Shown piece by piece: positions 12,430-23,698 of a DNA stretch of 64,000 nt (the stretch's first letter is position 1; every line of letters begins with the position of its first letter). The stretch spans positions 310,001 to 374,000 of the forward strand of contig WACJ01000132.1 of assembly GCA_008973525.1 (NCBI GenBank). The letters are read 5' to 3'. The notes under the pieces were generated by a model. The model saw only the letters and a program-made list of their open reading frames with translations. It had not been told where the DNA came from and searched no databases. The DNA comes from Stenopsyche tienmushanensis (Eukaryota > Arthropoda > Insecta > Trichoptera > Stenopsychidae). The position numbers and the translations under genes are program-made.

Positions 12430-12975
12430 ATGACTGAGGATTCCCGCCAAAATTTGAACGCTTGGAAACAGTGGCGTAACTACTAATTGGTAAGCTTAGA
12501 CGACACCTAGGGGTTTTTTATATTATATTAAGCTTTGCCTACCGGTGATGTATTTACTACACGTCGACTCTAATTATGGGAATATCGATATGAAATATAA
12601 TAGATACGGGGTTCAAAATTTTTGTATACCTCCGTAATATAATTATGAATCACATCACAGTATTATAATATATAATTATTCATCTGCAGCGACGGAAATA
12701 AATAATTTGTCGGGAAATCGGGAGTTTTGCGAGTTTTAGTCTGTGTCTCAGCAGAAAGGCATTTTATCAGTCACATTGATGATGTTATACGAAAATCACG
12801 CGGTCATCAATTCGAACTAGCATTTAAATATCTGATGACCATACCTCCAACGAGTGTGGAGGCTGAGCGTGCATTTTCAGCAGCAGGTTTCCTGACTACC
12901 AAAATCAGATCCAGACTAAATGACGAAACAATCGATGCTTTAATGTTACTTTTGACAATATTTTCAAAATAATAT
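12430..12975 (+). mobile_element. hAT family A, copy 3, with transposase C-terminus
   Basis: Open frame 12727-12972 carries the hAT dimerisation domain: FKYLMTIPPTSVEAERAFSA, then TTKIRSRLNDETIDALMLL. The motif 'P.TS..AERAFS..G....K.R.RL' is the hallmark of hAT transposase C-termini. Flanks ('CAGTGGCGTAACTACTAATT', 'AATAAATAATTTGTCGGGAA') match, in opposite orientation, copies at 6918-7652 and 22868-23690. Only the C-terminal part is present, with no start codon of its own, so it is a dead remnant inside the element at 12083-13543. Confidence 0.85.
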
Positions 12976-13329
12976 TTGAATTTTTTAGTATTTTATTTAT
13001 CTATTTTTGAATTGTGTTTTTATATTTTCTTATATTAAACAAATGGATTTATTAGTAAATTTTTGTTCAAATTTATCAATGTAATTTCTTCACCTATTAA
13101 AAGTTTGTTAGTATTCTGTTGAAATCCATCAAGTATGGTGTCTTCTTAAGTCGTTGGTGGTCTTCTTAGAATCATAATAATTAATAGAAAGCCACATAAA
13201 TCAATTATATAATTGAAACTCAGCGTGATAACAAACGTGGTTCTATTTACAACGTTATTGTATCGATCGGTCCAAATCTATCGATTTCAAGCTTCAACAA
13301 ATGTATTATATTGTTATTAAAACTGAAGA

Positions 13330-13470
13330 CACATATGTGATTTGTTTATTTTTCCGCGAAGAAATGAACGAATATTGCGTGCTATCAACAGTGTTAGGGG
13401 TTTTTTTGTTGATATAATATATATTCAATTTAAAATTAACTCACTAATCAAACTGTTAAGAAAGGGTCTA
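13330..13470. repeat. TTAA-flanked MITE family, copy 2 (fragment)
   Basis: 'CGCGAAGAAATGAACGAATATT' and 'GTGCTATCAACAGTG' match copies 1, 4 and 5, followed by an end region 'AACTCACTAATCAAACTGTTAA' like the right end of copy 4. Lies inside the element at 12083-13543. Confidence 0.5.
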
Positions 13471-13543
13471 ATGCGATAATTGCAAATACGCTTCATGTCA
13501 GGCGAAAGACAATGCTATGCGTAACCCGACGGGAATGTGTTAA

Positions 13544-14587
13544 AATTCCAATTCAAATAGTTTTTGCTTTAATTTAACCATATGTAGAAATCAACGGTAA
13601 CCCATTACATAAAAAATATTTATTGTTAGAAAAATCTCCGATGGAAATTGCTTACATCTGTGAGCGGAAATGGCATCTTAACTTCTTAAGGTCCGACTCC
13701 ACGCTTATATGGAAATTTGATCTGACCGCGAAGGATCAATCTCGCACTAGTGCGGATTTTAAATAGCCAAACTCATTGCCATCTCTTGGATAAAATAAAA
13801 TATACATTCATTAAGAAATACATTCATCCCACTCAAATAAGTTTGCTTTAATACTAAGGATCGATTCCAACATCAAAATCCCTTTTCAAAAATTTGATCT
13901 GATCTTACCTTTTTAAAATTATTTCTTTATTATTCATGCAAATTTATAAATAGCTATGGTGGTTTATTAAATGTTGTGGGAATACGTACGACCCCAAGCA
14001 GTTATTTCATAGAATTTATCAGCAGTCCTCGAGGTATTTTAAGAAGAAAAATTACGCCGGATAATAAAATTGAACGGAATATTAAAAATGCATTAGAATT
14101 TAAATATAAATACACATGAACATTATCGATCCAATGAGTTATTAATATGCATGTCCGCTTCAGCTGGCTATTTCATCTCTAAAATTGACACCATTGACGC
14201 ACATCTTTCAGCAGTTAATGCATGCAGACCGAAATGATGGATCAATTTATGGCCATGTGGTTGCTGAAAAATTATTTCATATACACATAACGGATGGACT
14301 GGGGCAATAGAACGAATGTAGTAAATTTATTCCCGTCTTAAATGACAACGCTTTTGGCACCGTTACAAGACTATTATGATACAAGGGCTTTCCTTCGAAT
14401 GGATGCTAATTTATTTTCATGATCGACCGTCTGCGAAGACCATTAGTTATTCAGATAATGTGTTTGAACACCTCAATGCGATCTTGAGATATTCTCATCT
14501 TGCTATGAAAGTGAAATTATACTGGGATTATCCCAAAAAAAGAATGAAAGGATCGTCCATCAAAACTTAAGGATGCTGTGAACAGTT
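13544..14587. other. Intergenic, nothing assigned
   Basis: No recognisable coding, RNA or repeat feature. Confidence 0.35.
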
Positions 14588-14870
14588 ATATACGAGGGCC
14601 ATTCAAATATAAGCTAGATTTTTGCTGTACAAAGTATCTTATTTTTCTACACATTTTCCTTCAATAAAAATACGAATACTAAGCTTCTTGATCCCGTTAC
14701 TAAAGAAAGAAGGCAAGACGTAGCATTTTTTGTTGCGCAACGCGTTTTCTCGTAAATAAAGAAGTAAAATCAAGACAAATTTTGAGGGTTTTGGTTTCGA
14801 GCAAACATTTGCTTGAAACCAAACAAACAAAATCAAAAATACCAGAAGTGGTGCTCTGATTTCAATTATT
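14588..14870 (-). mobile_element. Mariner-like fragment with one terminus
   Basis: The end at 14588 reads TATACGAGGGCCATTCAAAT. A minus-strand frame running toward it ends FFSNGIKKLSIRIFIEGKCV plus EK and a stop, in the style of a mariner transposase C-terminus ('GI.KL..RW..CI...G.YVEK'). Related fragments are at 37245-37437 (which has the opposite terminus, ending 'TTTGAATCGCCCTTGTATA'), 40806-40930 and 42550-42660. All look internally deleted. Confidence 0.5.
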
Positions 14871-15098
14871 ATATATCGGCAATTGTGTTCACCAACTGTT
14901 TCTGTCATGTTTCTGATTCTATTACTTCTTTTTCGTTGTTCAAAGCTATTAGATGACTTGTCGATTTTAATTAAGAGATTGTTTAAAAATCTTACCAATG
15001 CCTTGGATGGAAACTTTAATCGATTTTAAATATTGTTTTCTGCAACATACTTAGAAAATATATTTCTTCATTACTAATAGTCCCCGATTTTAATTTTT

Positions 15099-15364
15099 TT
15101 AACCTTTTGAGGAGTTCAGTCGCGTATTTGCGATCGAATTCCAATTATTCAGAAAAAGCATTCTTACACGCTGAACTCAAAGAGAGACAGAGAAGGGCAT
15201 CTTGCAGTTCTAAAATTGTGAATGAGAGACAGAAACGCAGAGAGTATCTTGCGTATATTGTACGATTGTATAGATCGATAACTCTAATTTATCGACTAAT
15301 AATGATGTATGAATGATATAATGAATTGATTATTGTGTGGTATATCGACAGTGTAAAGGGTTAA
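15099..15364. mobile_element. TTAA-flanked MITE family, copy 3 (both ends)
   Basis: 266 bp running from TTAACCTTTTGAGGAG to ..ACAGTGTAAAGGGTTAA, i.e. inverted CCTTTT/AAAGGG termini with TTAA at both ends. The inside has 'AGAAAAAGCATTCTTACACG' and 'GAGAGTATCTTGCGTA', shared with copies 4 and 5. No coding capacity. Confidence 0.75.
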
Positions 15365-15534
15365 TGATTTGTTGATTCCATTGTAACCCCTATCCAGACT
15401 GGGATTACTACTATAAACTGGGACTCCCAAACTTCCACCCAATACGCACCAAGTCAATATCCTTTCGTTTAATAAATAATATTATTATATACTTATAGTT
15501 GTAATTATTATAGCCTTAATAAATACCTGACATG

Positions 15535-15780
15535 CGTTGCAATGCCACACGCGCTTTATAATTATTTGAAAATAAATGCAGATATACATGGTTTATTGCT
15601 TCAGGCGCAAACATGGTGCATCCGTTAAACGTCTCGCAAAACGAATTCCGCACACAAACAATGGTTGTGATAATTTAAAAACATTCTTAAATACACGCTT
15701 AAAAACTTCCCAAAGTTTCATTGCAATCGGACGAATGGTTTAGGAATGTATAGTCCGCAAACAAATTTAATAATAAATTA
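15535..15780 (-). repeat. Dispersed repeat, reverse copy of the 4613 type
   Basis: 'CATGCGTTGCAATGCCA' near 15532, 'GGTTTATTGCTTCAGG' near 15590 and 'TTGCAATCGGACGAATGG' near 15720 are shared with 36783-37110 and, reversed, with 4613-4945. Confidence 0.5.
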
Positions 15781-16579
15781 ACTTATGAACACAAATTTAT
15801 TTTCATATATAGATTTGTCGTTGACACGATAAATCAAAATTTTTTTACAAAAGATTTTTTATAAATAAATTGTAGATTGTAAACCGGAAAAACCATTATT
15901 TTTTCCGGAATGAAAATTGCATAAATCGCGTTAAAAAACGACGAATTAATATAAATTCGAGTTTAATGATGGCATTGACATTTTGAAGCTGATTCAATGT
16001 TTAGGCCATCTTTGACATTTTATATCATTGAATCCATCTTGAAAATACATTGTTGTTTGCTATGGCAGCATGATTTTGACATTTTAATGTTTTATGATTA
16101 TTTGTATCGTAAAATATACAAACACTTGTTAAACTGTATGTTTGAAACGATCAAACACGAAGGATCTAAGCGACTTTACATGATAATTTAAGACCGTAAA
16201 ATGCAATTTTATTACAGTAACATCGATATTATTTAACGTTCATTACTTCTGGCGTACAAGTGATAATTACTCGTCGTAAATGTGTTAAAGCTGGTTTTTA
16301 TATCTTTCATTTTGTATGCATTAATGACAGTAAAATATACGTTTGGCGCATGACTTTTAGATTCGATTCAAATGCTATTATATTATATAGATCTGTGAAC
16401 TTGACATACATGTGGATGCACTGCAGGATGTCTTCTCTGAATATTAATATGGCGTAAATATAAATATTCTATTAGTGTTTGGTGTGTATTTTAACAAGTA
16501 TGTGTCATGAGAGTTCTTCTTGCATCGGGAGGCGTTGTTGACAGCGTAAACTTTCGGTTCACACTTGAGTCCAAATAAA

Positions 16580-17030
16580 AATTTCCATGACGGGCTACCA
16601 AACTAGACTTCAAGCATTCTAGGGTCTTCACTCTGCAAAAGTTCTGAAGTGTTTCATGGAACCGGTCTTGAAGATTTACAGCTCCGTTCCGAAAATAGCA
16701 TCAGAGCACACCGATGAAACCTGTTCAAAGTATGCTCCAGCAGAACTGGCCTTTTACGAGTGGAACAATCGATATGCACTTGGGTGAAAGACTTTCAGCG
16801 ACCGCACCAGATGATCGATAGCTCGCTGCCAAAGTTCCGGAATGCACTCCCCAGCTGCTTGCCATCATCGTCAATGACGATCCATGGCCCGGATTAGAGG
16901 AAGCTGCTGAGGACATCGCCAAATTCGAGGTCGATTCCAAGGCGCACCAGTGAAAGATACGCCAATTGTGGGTGAAACACGACCTAGACGGATTGCAGCA
17001 AGAGTTCATTCGTGTTTATTATCGTAGTTC
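16580..17030 (+). pseudogene. Decayed coding fragment, family not recognised
   Basis: More GC-rich than its surroundings and protein-like in pieces. About 16630-16770 reads FMEPVLKIYSSVPKIASEHT and then CSKYAPAELAFYEWNNRYAL before a stop. After frame changes, about 16825-16950 reads AAKVPECTPQLLAIIVNDDP and WPGLEEAAEDIAKFEVDSKA before another stop, then continues WVKHDLDGLQQEFIRVYY. Stops and frame shifts show it is not functional. I do not recognise the family. A retrocopy or an old host exon are both possible. Confidence 0.4.
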
Positions 17031-17438
17031 AATGGCCACTTCATGAGTGAACGTATATGCGGCAGTTGTCTTAAGTCTACTTCATTGAACACTTCAGAAA
17101 ATCAGGCCAATGCGAAATAAATGAAATAATGCTCCAAGCGGCGATACATTACATATTGGCGTAGGAGGACCATACTCAACAATTCAATGCGTATCATTCT
17201 AATAATGTATAAATGTAATATGTTGTTGGGGCTCTAAATATATTCAGGAGATGCGTGGTTGCTTCCGTGAAGATTTTGTCTTAATGAATAGTCTACAAAA
17301 AGCTCAACCCACGAAGTTTTTTGGACGCAATGAGTAGTTTTTCGAATGAAAATATTACTCAGGCGATGATTCATTTTGTGAATTACTACATTAATATTAC
17401 GTATATATTACATAAATCGATTTTTAATTGTATCATAA

Positions 17439-17517
17439 AACATCACTCAATAAGTTTGTAGGATTTTTTTTCGTAGGAGCCCAAATGAAAATCCTACAGA
17501 CTTATTGAGTGATGTGT
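17439..17517. mobile_element. Palindromic MITE, copy 1
   Basis: A near-perfect palindrome of about 79 bp: left CATCACTCAATAAGTTTGTA plus GGATTT, right its reverse complement ending at 17516, with a spacer of about 18 bases. Two longer copies with the same arms occur at 35351-35469 and 43519-43636. Confidence 0.8.
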
Positions 17518-18145
17518 TATGTTATGTGTCGGTGGAAACACTTCATGAAACAATATTTATCTATAATCAGCATGTGAGATGGGATAATATTATTTACTGG
17601 CTGGTCTATGCTAGAAAAAATATCTCATCGCCATTGGAGTATCACAGCTGAGATTTGGTTCTGTTTGAAGTCACAAATATTAGGGTGATCAAAGAGTATT
17701 TGCGTATTCAGTTTAAATATTTATATACGAAACGATTTTAAATATATTTTCACTTTAGCTGCATTTTTGAATTGTTTTTCTGTGTGGTTCATTTACCTGA
17801 AAAGATGGCGATCCGCCGGGGGGAGGTTTGGTGAATAACGAGGTTGCGGTAACACTTTCCCGTTTGATTCCCGTATTTTAACTAGTGTCAATTATTTTTC
17901 CGTTTTATTGTATTCGGTGAATGTATGCGTTACCCATCCTACCCCATAATACCCATCCTATTCGTTTTGATGATGAGTTTTAAATGCTCCCAATGGGATC
18001 TCAGTTTTTGTGATGATTCCTCGATTAGGGATTTTAGTGCATCGTTATCAAAATTTGAAGGTTCTCCCGTTCTTGGTACTTTCGGGTCCTCTTAATATTT
18101 TTTCTGATTATTACATATAGACTGAGAGCTAGCAGTCATAAATTT

Positions 18146-18440
18146 AAGGTCATCTGACATATGTGAATAATTTAATAGTTGTGTTCTGGCGCGTTTCTGG
18201 ACTATCATTATGACAGTCTGGCGACTGAGGAGCATTCCATTTTTTTTTAAATTGACATCATTTTCTGGTTAACTTCAGCAAGTTTGAACCAGTCTGGTAC
18301 TATCTTAACACGCTGGTAATAGTCTGGCAATCCCCTCATCTCAAACTCAACGGCTCTCAGTCGCCAGACTGTCATAATGAGAGTCTGGAAACACACCAGA
18401 ACACAAATATTAAATTATTCATATATATTAGATGATCTTC
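18146..18440. mobile_element. Long-inverted-repeat MITE
   Basis: Arms of about 90 bp mirror each other. The left arm (18146-18235) contains 'GAATAATTTAATAGTTGTGT' and 'CATTATGACAGTCTGGCGAC'; the right arm (about 18350-18438) is the reverse complement with a few differences. The middle has further degenerate 'AGTCTGG' copies. No coding capacity. Only one copy is in the window. Confidence 0.75.
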
Positions 18441-20748
18441 AATTTATGCTGCCAGTTCTTGGTATATTACCTCTTTGGGTTGAATAAATAAATTCGATCT
18501 CATAAATATTGAATGCTTTGATATGAATTTTATGCTTAAATGAACACGAAAAGTGCATCAAAATTGCAGTTAAATTTATATGGTTACTTAAATTTAATAC
18601 ATCTTCCATACTATATAATAATAGATATTGTCTCTTATTTTGAAAAAAAAGGACATTGAAAACCTTAATGAAAAAATATTTTTTCCTTGTAACAATAATT
18701 CAAATGTAGCTTTGATTAATAAATTCATATTTTTATGTACTGTGGAAGCAATCATGAATAGTGCTATTATAGTCATTGAGGTTGCGTTAATCAGAGCGTT
18801 CATTATCAATAAATTTAATATAAATTTGAAAAAATTACTGCAAAAATATAAGTTTATATAGTTAATTGCTTTAGATAAGATTTTGAAAAATGAATTGATG
18901 CAATTAAATTGCTTGGGAAACTACATATAATATAAGAACTTGCTTGTCAAAGATACCACCCATTTCGCCTATATAGCTTATGGCTCATTTTTCGAATTCA
19001 AATTCAATACCTAGGTTAAGATTGACAGCTGTCAAATTGATGTCTTAATGCCGATTAATATTGAGCTGTTGAATTTTCGCTACAATGTTTTGCCTGGATG
19101 GATATTTTTGGCATTGTAGAACAACATGCGTGAATTATCGTTACATCAACCTATTTAAATGCGGCTATAATGGTTTCTTCTAGAAGAAATATATTTTTCG
19201 ACGTCGAAAAATATCTCGATGGCAACAGTTTTGATTCTCAGCTTCATATCTCCCGTTTGTGAGAGCATCATGATTTCATTGCATCGTGATTGGGACGGAT
19301 CTGCTAGACATTGTGTTTATGACCCCATATGGATGATGGAATAACAATACAGATAGGCAAGATATGTCGATTGAATTGATTATTTGTTGACATAATTTGA
19401 AGCAATCGATTCTTATTTTTAAAGACGATAAAAATTACAATGGCGATAAGTCGATAGGAAAATAATTTTCTTATCAATGTGGGAAAAATATTTTGAGCGC
19501 TTTGAGTAGTCAAGCAAATAAGATTGTATCTAAGATTGAACGCTTAAAAATAATTTCGCGAATTGCTCCAAGGCTGCTCAATAGTTGTACGCTGTATAAG
19601 GAAATGTTGCGAAAATTATTTGAGAGTATTGAACTGTGAGATTGCCGTTTGAATATTCAATGTCGATCTTTTTTTATTTAAACTTGCACATTTGAAATGA
19701 ATGAAAATTATAATGTAATGAATATTTACTACTTATTTTATCGAGAACACGCCACATTCTATTAGACAATTTCTGTTGAATCAGGAGAATTTATTAGAAT
19801 TATCACAGTTCAAAGCAAAAAAGAATAATACAGAACGAACAGGTCATATATAAATTTGACCTATTGTGGATTATGTGACGACTTGATAAGCCACCATTTT
19901 GTATTTGAACTTTCCAATAGTAAATATGATTAAGGTCACATTTTAAATCATATTTCTGAAAACAAATTAAATCTGCCCCTTAATTAAATGCTTATCAATG
20001 GCGCTTAAGTTAATAATTCGGTTATAACGAGCATCATTCCGCTACGATGCTAAATATTTTTGTCTTTTCTTCCGAGATATTTTATAGCGAGTGATCAAAT
20101 ACATTTAATATAGAATTTGGTCGGTCTAAAGACCTAAACTGCTGCTTTCGACATATTTTATTTCGATTTATAGTATTTTTTCGCTCGTTTTAACCGTGAA
20201 ATCGAGTTATATTTATAGATAAATGTAAATCAACTTAAACAAAACGCGTTTTCCAGATTGTGGTATCTAAAATCCAAATTATGAACGCACATGGCGGATG
20301 TGAGATTAAATGATATGTCAGCTTAAATGATTTATTCGCCATCGTGTTCCATAAATATATTTTTTTAAATAATAAACGCGAAAAATACTTCGATTATATT
20401 ATAAGTACTATACATTGACCCGTTTTATTTACCCATTGGTCTCTGTATTTATTGAGCTTTTCTAATTTGTCTTCAGTAATGATAACAGCTTCGCCTTTGT
20501 AATGCTCGTTACACATATGATTTTTATTTGAATGAAATATTTTAGTGAATCAAGTTTTGGCACAGTGGATTAGGAAAATGTTTACAGTATGGGAGTGTGG
20601 GTAGATTTTAAAGACTTCCTGAAATCCATAGAGTCCAGTCTCTTATTTTTTCACAATGGCTAAAACGAAGAATCTACATTATGTTGATATCATTACATAA
20701 TCATTCAGCTACAATTATCATACTATGTCAGTTTAGGATATCACTATA
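18441..20748. other. Intergenic, nothing assigned
   Basis: AT-rich. Complementary open frames at 18594-18861 are low complexity. No domain, RNA or transposon terminus is seen. Confidence 0.4.
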
Positions 20749-21069
20749 CACTTAAATCCTTTTTTGTGCAGTAGATGTGTTCCGCCGAAAATCGCACTAA
20801 AAAAGCTATGACCTACATAGAAAAAGTGAAGATGCGTTCCATGGATTTTAAAAACCGCATAACTTTGAAACAGCTATGTACAATATATTAAAAATCGCAT
20901 AAAAAAAGTTAATAAAAAACTGGGAAACATAAAAAAGTTAGTGTTGATAATTTATTTCCTATTTTATCCTAAATATCTTTATACGTACTCTCTGTGAAAT
21001 TTAAAAAAAAAAGAAGAAATTGCTTTAAAAAAACCGCATAACTTCGAAATCGCACAAAAAGAGCTTTGT
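20749..21069 (+). mobile_element. MITE family 'CGCATAAAA', copy 2
   Basis: Starts CACTTAAATCCTTTTTTGTG and ends with 'CGAAATCGCACAAAAAGAG', inverted with respect to the start. Interior matches copy 1 ('AGCTATGACCTACATAGAAA', 'AAAACCGCATAACTTTGAAA'). It is the shortest copy. Confidence 0.75.
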
Positions 21070-22867
21070 GTGTAGTTCATTATACAAATGAACAAATGGA
21101 CAAACGACGCATTTATCTTTTTGATTTTTCTTCCCATTAAGTTTTCATATTCGCTATCAGATGGAATCCATGGAAGATTTTATAAGGGATGGATTTTTCA
21201 TGTGTTGGTTTTCCAGTAAATGGGCGAAATTGTAATTATTTTAAAAATATATTTTAATGACTTTTTTACAAATCATGCACAACCCTGCTCGAATATATTA
21301 ATAGTCTCAATATTTACTTTTTTAAATCCAGTAAATCAGTTTAAATCTGGATCGAGATGATGTTGAACTCGAAATATTATAATAAGGATCCCTGATCTAA
21401 CCATTATATTAACACTAACACTTGGTCTCTTTTATATAATATCCCAATTTTACGATACAATATATCATCAGTAGATTTTTAAGCTGTTTATGAATCTACG
21501 ACAGTGACATGTGCGTCATTATTCAGATCGTCTGGGATCTTGGACCTATTAATACGCTTGAATTAGGACATTCAAGCGTGTCTGATGTAATTTTATAGTT
21601 ATAAAATAAATTCGCAATGTGTTATTCTTATCCTACTTAAAAATATGATCCATGATATACCATATATGGCAAAGACAATAGAAAATGTTCACAAGTCTAT
21701 GTCTAATAATGGGGATATATTAGGGGTATTACTAACAATTTTATTAAGTAATTTGTATAAAAAATCTTTAGGTTATGGGTGAAAAATATGATGAACATGA
21801 TGTTTGATCAAGAGAATTTGAATGTATCTGCTATTTGTTGAATATGTTTAATTTGGATTTACTTAAACTTTAATGCACAATAACTCATTGTCTACTTTCA
21901 CTACCGAACAGTCAATTAGCCCCGGTAAATGTCGCAAATAAAAGAGCATTAGTTCTATGATAATACAAGTAGTTAGGGGATACATTCTGGAGAAAGTTGC
22001 GATAAACGGAGGAATATTAATTAATCACTTGCTACGTTTATTAGGTTAAATTTGTCAATAAATATCAGATAATAAATTTAGAGTACGTTTCACTGCACTT
22101 ATTCACTCGTAATCTTCGTCGTATTCTATTAATAATTCATTGATTGTGAAGAGAAAGAGAATTTACAATCATTTTGATGTAATTTTTTCGAGAAATGGAA
22201 TGGCATTCCAATTCCTACAACTCTTCAATGTTTAAGGGTTCTTCGTGTGATTTATTCAGAGATTGAATATAATTTACAATATCTTTAATGCCTCCAGAAA
22301 TGGCTAAAAGCTCTTCGATTACATGAATATCATTTTCATAATGTGATCGTCAACAATTTGTCTGAACAACTTTTTCCAAACACCCTTCATTCACGGTAAC
22401 TTCATTCCACGCTTCATCGATGTTGCCGATAGCTATCATAATATTAAATTATTTCAACCAAACCTGCATGGAATCGTATGTTTATGTAGGTTATCCATAA
22501 GTAATGTCGTTTTTTTATTTAAATTCAATTCAAAATCATTTTTCTTAGACTTCATTAAACCTTTCTAATATTTAATCTATCCAACTGTTGGCAGGATACC
22601 TCTGCCGATACTTTCTCACCCCACACTTCCAAAGAAATTAATCCTTTAGAATCCCACCATACTTACAATAGCACTTTTTTCGATTACGTTAGTACGTGTG
22701 GGATCCAAACACCTTCTGTTTGAATCTTGATTTGATTGAAGGAGATTATTTTGAAGATGGTGAATCGAAAAAACGACATTACTTTATGGGCACTCTAATA
22801 AATTCTAAGGTTTTATTTATAAATGCGACAAAACGAAGAGAATGAGATCATAAATGAGGGTTACCTT
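21070..22867. other. Intergenic, nothing assigned
   Basis: AT-rich, with no open frame above about 60 codons and no recognisable repeat. Confidence 0.4.
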
Positions 22868-23690
22868 TAAGGAATCCAATCCCGAGCCAAAATTACGATC
22901 CCGGGATTGCATTAGACTATACCGGGATCAGTCCCGGAATCTCGGGACTGGGATTTTATTGTTTAAGTTCATTCATAGTTTAATAAATTAAATTGGTAAA
23001 TTTGATCAAAAATTACTAATAAGTCCATTTGTTTATTATAAAAAATAATTTGAAGGCGAAAAGAATTTTATTTATTTAAGAAATGATGAAAATTCACGTT
23101 CAGCGTCCAAACTCGTTGGAGGTATCTTCATCAGATATTTAAATGCTAGTTCTAGTTAATGACCGCATGAGCATCCATTTTCGTATAACACCATCAATGT
23201 GACTGATAAAATTCCTATCTGCTGAGACACGGACTAAATTCGCAAAATTCCCGATTTCCCGACAAATTATTTATTTCCGTCGCTGCAGATGAATACTTAT
23301 ATACTGTAATACTTTGCATGTGATTCATAATTATATTACGGATGAATACAAAAATTATGAACCCCGTATCTATAATATTTCATATCGATATTCCCATTAT
23401 TAGAGTCGAGGTGTAGTAAATACATCACCGGTAGGGATAGGTTAATATAAAAATTTGAAAGACATATATGTACTCTATATATATGTATACATAGATTAGG
23501 CAGTTACTGCCCTTAGGCATCGCCTAAGTTCGCCAATTAGTAGTTATGCCACTGTTTCCAAGCGTCCAAATTTCGGCAGGAATGTCTCGATTTAGTAGCC
23601 TCCATCGTGTTGGTGAAGGTGTATGATTTTTGTTATTCCGGGATTCGTGAGCACCTATAACTGTCCGGGATCCCGTGATTGCATTCCCTA
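22868..23690 (-). mobile_element. hAT family A, copy 2, with 8-bp target duplication
   Basis: The element begins TAAGGAATCCAATCCCG and ends ..GCATTCCCTA, the inverse of TAGGGAATGCAATCACG. It is bracketed by the identical 8-mers GTTACCTT at 22860-22867 and 23691-23698, which is the target-site duplication length of hAT elements. Inside, reversed hAT dimerisation-domain codons (about 23120-23165) correspond to the frame at 12727-12972. At 823 bp, with no intact frame, it is non-autonomous. Confidence 0.9.
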
Positions 23691-23698
23691 GTTACCTT

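Larger units (their letters stand above)
12083..13543. mobile_element. Probable piggyBac-like element with nested repeats
   Basis: Inverted termini match over 22 bp with two differences: left TAACACATTCCGGTCGGGTT from 12083, right the reverse of TTAACACATTCCCGTCGGGT ending at 13543. The right end abuts TTAA; the left flank reads CTAA. TTAA targets and short CG-rich termini are typical of piggyBac relatives. I see no piggyBac transposase. Instead the body contains an hAT fragment (about 12430-12975) and a piece of the TTAA MITE family (about 13330-13470), so this looks like a non-autonomous shell filled by later insertions. Confidence 0.6.

Noticed and set aside
12083..13543. Endogenous virus sequence
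   Set aside because: TTAA flanks and CG-rich ends fit a DNA transposon, and no viral protein motif is visible here or elsewhere in the window.
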